From contig NZ_LAJX01000007.1 of NCBI RefSeq assembly GCF_000963695.1, positions 3,756 to 50,095 of the forward strand: 46,340 nucleotides of DNA, in the 5' to 3' direction. The notes under the pieces are model-generated. The model searched no databases and was not told the DNA's origin. It worked only from the letters and a program-made list of their open reading frames with translations. Source of the stretch: Methylocucumis oryzae (lineage in GTDB: Bacteria; Pseudomonadota; Gammaproteobacteria; Methylococcales; Methylomonadaceae). This document shows positions 41,570 to 46,340 of the stretch, in pieces. Positions within the stretch are counted from its first letter, which is position 1. Each line of letters opens with the position of its first letter. The position numbers were made by a program, and so were the translations under genes.

Positions 41570-42300
41570 TGCTAGACCCTATCAAAGTCGCTGTTGGCGA
41601 GTATATGGGCCGGTTTTACGCTGAAATAACGCCTAATACCAAAGTGTTAATTGAATATGTCGGGCGTGGATTGCCTAAAAGTATTCAGTGGTGTCCATCA
41701 CGCATGATTGACTCGACTGAAGAAATGATTGAAGCCTGGCAACGAAACGATACCGATTCAGCCCCAACACAGCCGTATAAGTCGCCGGTTATCCTGGTCG
41801 CAATGGCGCGAGATTACACACCAACCGGCAGAGACTTTACCCGACAAGTCGCAAACGCCGAAGATTTTATTTATCCAGATGATGAGAAAGAGCGAATTTT
41901 CAAAGTTAAAACAGTTTCGGGCGATGTCAGGGTGCAAGTTGTCATCCTATCGCAAGAAGAACCCAGCGCGAAATCACTCGCGGCGCAATTTACGTTATTT
42001 GTTGACGGTGTTAACAATCGACGAATGCCCGCAAGGTTTAAAAACTTACTCGGTAACGATGAAAATTGGCCGGTTGTCCTTAGCACACCAGAGGTTTCAT
42101 TTTTTGCCGCGCGTGGGCAATCAAAAAATAACTGTGTCCTATTGTCGGACTTAACATTTAAATTTACCGCGCCGTTGTATTTTGCGCCGAAAGTCGAAGA
42201 TGAAAATAATGACAACCAAGGCGTACCAGGCACAACAGACCCGTCAGGCTATTTAGCTGTTGATTATTCTGTAGAACACCCAGGTGAGGCTAAGCCGTGA
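41569..42300 (+). CDS. Phage structural protein of unknown role, 243 residues
   Basis: GTG 41569 is chosen over ATG 41554: it overlaps the previous stop (TAGTG) and has GGGGAGG 6 bases upstream. The sequence is beta-rich (FYAEITPNTKVLIEYVGRG, VVLSTPEVSFF, YFAPKVEDE). No family recognised. Positionally a head-decoration, neck or tail-completion protein is possible. The stop overlaps the next start by 4 bases. Confidence 0.5.
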   Translation: MLDPIKVAVGEYMGRFYAEITPNTKVLIEYVGRGLPKSIQWCPSRMIDSTEEMIEAWQRNDTDSAPTQPYKSPVILVAMARDYTPTGRDFTRQVANAEDFIYPDDEKERIFKVKTVSGDVRVQVVILSQEEPSAKSLAAQFTLFVDGVNNRRMPARFKNLLGNDENWPVVLSTPEVSFFAARGQSKNNCVLLSDLTFKFTAPLYFAPKVEDENNDNQGVPGTTDPSGYLAVDYSVEHPGEAKP

Positions 42301-42804
42301 GTATCATTAAGATTCAAACAACGATAGCCGGGTATAGCGGGAAACCATGTAGTTTGTTTTCCGGTTACGATTTGGAGAAAAGAATCTTACAAATTCATGC
42401 TGAAACAGAGTTTTCAGCCGCTCGTAAAGAGGGTTGTGTCGTCATCACTAGCGATAAAGCATTAGAACGAGATGTTTTATTTGCTGAGGCTAATTTTCAA
42501 GAGGCGATCCGGTTGTACTTTGATATGGAAGCCGGTATTGCAAGCGACGGCGTGAGTAAGCGTTTAAATTTCTCAGAAAAAACCGCAAGGGCAAGACCTA
42601 ATTCAGTGTTAGAGAAGGGCGATATAAACGAAACAGGGCAAAAGTACATTGTCAACCAAGGGATTAGTAACCTTCAGGTGGCGGCGATTGCGACGTGTTG
42701 GTATTGTCATTCTAAAGCCGAATTAATCAATCAAGTGGTCGCTGAAGCACAAGAATTTAACGACCTGTGGCGAGCTAGTCAGGGCGCTATTTTTTACGTT
42801 TTAA
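42297..42804 (+). CDS. Phage hypothetical protein, probably ending before the Gp49 gene
   Basis: As given, this frame runs into the Gp49-like protein. Removing one T from T6 42790-42795 ends it AIFTF at a TAA (42802-42804), 18 bases before the Gp49 ATG, giving 168 residues. Helical, with KEGCVVITSDKALERDVLFA and ALATCWYCHSKAELI-like segments (AIATCWYCHS in the actual sequence). Not recognised. Confidence 0.55.
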
Positions 42805-42821
42805 GACTTAAAGGTAAAAAA

Positions 42822-43205
42822 ATGAATAAACAGGAAATTGAGCAGGAAATACAAGACAAAGGACTAACAGCACCAAGAGTTACTATTAGTGATATTGAAG
42901 CAAATATTGCGCGTGAAGAATATTTCACGGCTTTTGAGGGCATGTTGGGCAGAGAAGCTTGTGACCCTTGTGGAGCGACAGTTTGTCGCTCATTAAATCC
43001 AAAAGACAAAAGCCCTTTTGAGCTTCTTACGTTTTGCGTCATTCTTCTTAAAAATGGCTATACAGTGACAGGGGAGTCGGCGTTTGTTAGTTCAGAAAAT
43101 TTTGATGCAGAATTAGGTAGAAAAATAGCCAGACAAAATGCTGTAAATAAAATATGGCCGTTAATGGAATACGCCTTGCATGAAAAATTGCATAAGGAAA
43201 GTTAA
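42822..43205 (+). CDS. Gp49-like (phage N4 Gp49 / Sf6 gene 66) family protein
   Basis: 127 residues from ATG 42822 with TAAAGGT upstream. The family signature is strong: KGLTAPRVTISDIEANIARE, ELLTFCVILLKNGYTVTGES, then ENFDAELGRKIARQNAVNKI and WPLMEYAL. The N-terminal middle has a C-x-x-C-G-A segment (ACDPCGATVC). Function unknown. The apparent N-terminal fusion is best explained by a base error at 42790-42795. Confidence 0.85.
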   Translation: MNKQEIEQEIQDKGLTAPRVTISDIEANIAREEYFTAFEGMLGREACDPCGATVCRSLNPKDKSPFELLTFCVILLKNGYTVTGESAFVSSENFDAELGRKIARQNAVNKIWPLMEYALHEKLHKES

Positions 43206-43511
43206 ATGTCATTAGACCCGAAAAGCACTTATTACGACGCCGGTGGCATTGAAACCATCGATATTATTAAGGCCAAACTAACGCCAGAGCAATTTAAAGG
43301 TTATTTATTAGGTAATTCTCTTAAGTATTCGTGCCGGATGATGCACAAAACGCCCGATAACCCGGTGCGCGATGCGGAAAAAGCAGCTATGTACGCAAGT
43401 ATTTTGAAAGAAGAATTTAAAGACGCCGAACATAAGCTTAATTGGAGCGATGCATTTAATGCTGTCTCGTCAAAAATGGCTGAAGCGTTGTTATCGTTAT
43501 TAAACAAATGA
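43206..43511 (+). CDS. DUF3310 family phage protein
   Basis: 101 residues. YYDAGGIETIDIIKAKLTPE, GYLLGNSLKYSCRMMHK and DAEKAAMYASILKEEF follow the DUF3310 pattern (family sometimes called SaV, a nucleotide-kinase-like label; activity unproven). It is out of its usual early-region setting, here between head-module genes. The ATG immediately follows the previous stop and the TGA overlaps the next ATG. Confidence 0.8.
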   Translation: MSLDPKSTYYDAGGIETIDIIKAKLTPEQFKGYLLGNSLKYSCRMMHKTPDNPVRDAEKAAMYASILKEEFKDAEHKLNWSDAFNAVSSKMAEALLSLLNK

Positions 43512-43842
43512 TTGATACCAACACTATTGCCGCCGCTAAATTCTATGGCTTAATTCGTGAGTTTGTTGCCACGATTCAGCTTGGGATACCCGCGCAATTT
43601 ATTACGACGTTAAACCCGATGAAGTGCGCGATTTAACACTGGTATCTAAGCGTGTGTACGGCAATCGTGATGAATCGTTAGCGGTAATGGCGTCGGCTGG
43701 GTTAAATCACATCGACCAAGAGTTAAAGCAAGGTCGCATGGTTTTGCCGAATAGCACCACGCTTTACCAACTAAAGCGGCAATCAGGCTTTGAATCGGTT
43801 GCTGAGCTACGCGAAAACTTTAAGCCGGTTTGGGCGGAATAA
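43508..43842 (+). CDS. Phage hypothetical protein, 111 residues, frameshifted
   Basis: ATG 43508 overlaps the DUF3310 stop. The frame breaks near GGG 43583-43585. Adding one G (GGGG) restores a continuous protein: FVATIQLGDTRAIYYDVKP, then DLTLVSKRVYGNRDESLAVM, and an end FKPVWAE whose stop overlaps the next ATG. This is the only site in the window that needs an added base. Possibly a LysM-like or tail-assembly protein; no family named. Confidence 0.55.
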
Positions 43843-44970
43843 TGGCGGATACCGACTGGTTAGGTCGATTAACTGGTGCAGCGGATGAAGCTAAACAGCG
43901 CTTTAAAAGCGATGCAGAGCAACGCAGACAAGCCGCAAAAGAGCCGCGTAGCATCATCCTTAATCAAAAGGATGTTCTAACCGGTAACTGGGATGCGAGT
44001 AAGGTTTTATTTACGACAATTGGCGGTGTTTTAAGGCCAATAACGCTAGAAGATTTAAGAACCTTCAAATACAACATAGGCGTTGTTAAAAGCCAATTTA
44101 AAAAAGGCATAACTGCTAAACAAGTGATTGACTTGTCATGGCACGATGATAGAAAACGCGCATCGGAAGAAATTAAGCAAGCAGTACCACTTAGCTTTTC
44201 CAACGGGATTGTTAAATTTATAACCAATGCGGGGGGTACAACCCCAGGTGTTACGCGTCACCATGTGGTTGTTGAGTTTTTGGGTTATAGCGTGGAAGCG
44301 GCAAGTGGTAATACCACCGCAAAACAATCGGCCAATAGGCTTAAGAATGGTCGGCTTAAGTTTGATTGCGATTGCGGGCGTCATCGGTATTGGTTTCGTT
44401 ATATCGCTACGATTGGTGGTTATAACGCTGGTAGAAAAGAAACCGGCTACCCGAAAATAAGAAACCCGAAACTAGGCGGTATTGCCTGCAAACACGTTTT
44501 GCGGGTAATGGCTGAAATAGACAACGGGCCTATGATTTTATCGTTTTTAACTAAAGCGATGGAAAAAGCCAAGGCTAGTGATGAAGCCAATGCAGCCGCA
44601 CGGTTTAATCAAAAAGACGCTGAAAACCTGGCGAAAGGCCAAGCGAAAAGAGCCGATTCAACGATTAAAACATCTGACCAAAAAAAAGCGCGACGAAGCC
44701 GACGCCAAGACACAACGCCAACAAGAACGCGCCGAACGACAAAAGCAAAAAATCAAAGAAAAGGTAAAGGCCGCGCCTAAGCCTAAAAAGGCGAAAGCAA
44801 AATCAAAGCAATACACGGGTGATGAGCAAGCTATTATCAATAATCTAAGAAACTCAATGGCACAATTTTGGCATTACGCCAACACAAAAGCAAATCAACG
44901 ACGCGTTAAAAAATTATCGCAGCTCTCGCGCTTAGGAAAGCGACAAAAACCACCCCATTTTGAAACATAA
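43842..44970 (+). CDS. SWIM-type zinc-binding phage protein, frameshifted C terminus
   Basis: ATG 43842 overlaps the previous stop (TAATG). A SWIM-like zinc motif is visible: LKFDCDCGRHRYWFRYIATI, then GGIACKHVLRVM (CxC ... CxH), preceded by VVVEFLGYSV. The N-terminal part has IILNQKDVLTGNWDASKVLF. The frame shifts in A8 44680-44687; removing one A restores a lysine/glutamine-rich coil (KKRDEADAKTQRQQERAERQ) and a C-terminal SMAQFWHYAN segment, 375 residues in total. Function unknown; position suggests a virion or assembly role. Confidence 0.6.
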
Positions 44971-45005
44971 AGTAGTTGCCGTGCTTAATTCATGCATCGG
45001 CAGCC

Positions 45006-45485
45006 ATGTTAAATAATGTTCCAGACGCTATCAATCGGATAAAACGCAATGTCGTTATCAATCATCCGAACACCTATAACTGTCACATCGTAAGAAAAAT
45101 CATTAACCGGGCCGATGAGCCTGAAGTTGGCGGATTGCCCACACTGGGCGGTTTAGGCATGATTAGTGCCGATGATGAGCAAGATGTTGATTGGGACTTT
45201 ATTGATAATGGCTATGCCTTACCTGCTGAACCGTTTGGCGCACCGTCACAAATGATGGACAGGCAAGACGCTAACAATCCATCACTAGAAGAATTCCGCT
45301 TTTTAATCGAACCCGAAGACGCCGACATAGAACTTAAAAAAAACGATGTTATTTATCTAATTATTAGCGAAGTCGTACTTATCGCGTTTGAGATTGTCAC
45401 GGTAGAAACCTTAACCAACATCGCGCCTTTTAACATCCGCTACGTTTGCAATAAACGCCCTGATTTATTCCTAGATTTTGATTAA
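45006..45485 (+). CDS. Phage hypothetical protein, 159 residues
   Basis: ATG 45006 (MLNNVPDAINRIKRNVVINH) is preferred over the TTG at 44976. Central acidic region (SADDEQDVDWDFIDNGYALP) and beta-rich C-terminal half (DADIELKKNDVIYLIISEVV, NIRYVCNKRPDLF). Could be a head-tail connector component by position only. Not recognised. Followed by a terminator-like hairpin and the capsid-like gene. Confidence 0.5.
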   Translation: MLNNVPDAINRIKRNVVINHPNTYNCHIVRKIINRADEPEVGGLPTLGGLGMISADDEQDVDWDFIDNGYALPAEPFGAPSQMMDRQDANNPSLEEFRFLIEPEDADIELKKNDVIYLIISEVVLIAFEIVTVETLTNIAPFNIRYVCNKRPDLFLDFD

Positions 45486-45494
45486 CAAATTAGG

Positions 45495-45585
45495 AAAAAC
45501 GCCAAAAATAGCCGTTTTTGCGGTCAAATAATACTGCCTACTCCGGTTTTTAGCCGGTCTCTCAAAAACTTAACTAGAGTAGGCA
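45495..45585 (+). promoter_or_regulatory. Structured leader of the capsid-like gene
   Basis: AAAAACG (45495-45501) pairs with CGTTTTT (45513-45519), a terminator-like hairpin without a long T tail. Next TGCCTACTC (45535-45543) pairs perfectly with GAGTAGGCA (45577-45585), enclosing CCGG-N7-CCGG. The right arm ends 7 bases before the ATG, so folding could control access to the ribosome binding region. Confidence 0.6.
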
Positions 45586-45592
45586 AGAAAAT

Positions 45593-46340
45593 ATGACTGC
45601 ACTTGCAAAAAAAAGCGCAATTGGTAAAGAAAACCAGGGCGCAGGGGCTTTTTTAGAAGCCGCTCGTGATAACTTTAAGAACGGTTCGCGGATGCAGTTA
45701 GATTCTGCGAATGACGAAACCCATTCACAGAAATTTATGCTTGACTCAGCAAGCGTGGGCGCGTTTATGGCGGAAATGCAAAGCCGTAGCTCAGCGTTGC
45801 CAGTTCCTGAAGAAATGGTAGTTCTTCATGACGAGATAGGGTCTAAACACTTTACATCAGTTATCAAAGCCATATTTGATAGCGCATCAAAATATGAAAG
45901 CAATCACGGGCAAGCTCTCCCCGATGACTTGTTATTGTGCGCAATGAAAAAAGCGTACTCAACTACTCAACGTGCTAATCAGCAATTCGGTCTTGCGTCA
46001 TGGGGATTTGATTCTGCGTCAAGCTTAGCGAGCGACCCAATAGCGCTACAAACTAATAGAGCGGTTGTCTCTATTATGTCTACTATTATGGCTGCAATCC
46101 CGTTCGCTAATTACATTCCTTTTGATTTAGGTAGCAACGAAGGTAAATTGGCTATTGTCTCTCACCAAGCCGGAGTAAAAAATGGCCGGTATGCGTTAAA
46201 TGAAAATATTGACGGCGTTAATTCTGGAAGCGCTTATTTAAGCGCTGTCAGAACACATAAAGCCACGCGCGGTATTGTATCCGGTTCAGCAGTGCCATAT
46301 ACCGGTAAAATCACTAAAGTGATGACCGACGATGAAACTT
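45593..46340 (+). CDS. Major capsid-like protein, 3' end outside the window
   Basis: At least 249 residues, open at the right edge. It begins MTALAKKSAIGKENQGAGAF; later SVGAFMAEMQSRSSALPVPEEM, a helical middle and YIPFDLGSNEGKLAIVSHQA. An abundant-protein style structured leader, position after the protease-like and unknown head genes, and lack of enzyme motifs suggest a capsid protein. I see no sequence signature that proves HK97-type fold, so this is inference. Confidence 0.5.
   Translation, partial: MTALAKKSAIGKENQGAGAFLEAARDNFKNGSRMQLDSANDETHSQKFMLDSASVGAFMAEMQSRSSALPVPEEMVVLHDEIGSKHFTSVIKAIFDSASKYESNHGQALPDDLLLCAMKKAYSTTQRANQQFGLASWGFDSASSLASDPIALQTNRAVVSIMSTIMAAIPFANYIPFDLGSNEGKLAIVSHQAGVKNGRYALNENIDGVNSGSAYLSAVRTHKATRGIVSGSAVPYTGKITKVMTDDET

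Noticed and set aside
42297-43205. A fused 302-residue protein with a Gp49-like C-terminal domain
   Set aside because: Removing one T at 42790-42795 gives a natural stop 18 bases before a Gp49 ATG with its own ribosome binding site, as in other phages.
12465-46340. Full CRISPR arrays, insertion sequences or transposases within the prophage
   Set aside because: No regularly spaced repeats and no transposase motifs were seen; the only direct duplication is the 82-residue gene pair.

Overview
The window is a gammaproteobacterial chromosome segment (about 12.3 kb, moderately AT-rich) followed by at least 34 kb of an integrated temperate phage that runs off the right edge. The host part carries lpxB, a DegT-type sugar aminotransferase, tRNA-Leu, mutS, a J-domain protein, and an iron-sulfur cluster (sufS, sufU, rsmJ, Rieske protein) interrupted by a hicBA toxin-antitoxin pair. 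Then come an MmyB-like regulator and a methyltransferase. These genes and a palindromic repeat family fit a gammaproteobacterium, but I cannot name the genus. A single type I-E-like CRISPR repeat sits near the left edge.

The prophage junction is a 3' half of tRNA-Cys at about 12327-12374. The left arm (12465-23352, minus strand) is one long, tightly overlapping operon. It starts from a near-consensus promoter at 23491-23519 whose spacer is a perfect palindrome. It encodes a DUF1351 protein, a RecE-like exonuclease, RecT, RdgC, an Xis-like DNA-binding protein, a DUF5131 protein and many small phage proteins. The immunity region (23686-27407) has a cI-like repressor and a divergent cro-like gene. 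Three matching palindromes (GATAC-N5-GTATC type) lie at the three promoters. The repressor is the first gene of a compact five-gene lysogenic operon: repressor, HipA-like kinase, DUF3037-like partner, GHKL-type ATPase, STAS-like (DUF4325) protein. This is the best candidate for an undescribed system: an immunity repressor fused at the operon level to a kinase module and an ATPase/STAS module.

Rightward from cro the order is: a terminator, an initiator-type tRNA (CAT), two highly structured non-coding stretches flanking a CII-position gene, and a small secreted protein. Next are replication genes (DUF1376 with an internal origin-like repeat and G-quadruplex motif, and a P-like protein), DNA modification and processing genes (Dcm, Dam, VRR-NUC), a Bro-N antirepressor and SSB. 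The packaging and head genes follow: terS with iterated palindromes, terL, protease-like, several unknowns, and a capsid-like gene cut by the window edge.

One technical point affects everything. About 20 genes are broken or fused by single-base changes, nearly all an extra A or T in a short homopolymer, in both host and phage. Removing one base restores family-typical proteins and overlapping start/stop junctions. I treat these as probable sequence errors and give repaired gene extents. A real mutator lineage (mutS itself is hit twice) is the alternative. Two apparent fusions (Dam with VRR-NUC, and a tail or head protein with Gp49) are explained the same way.
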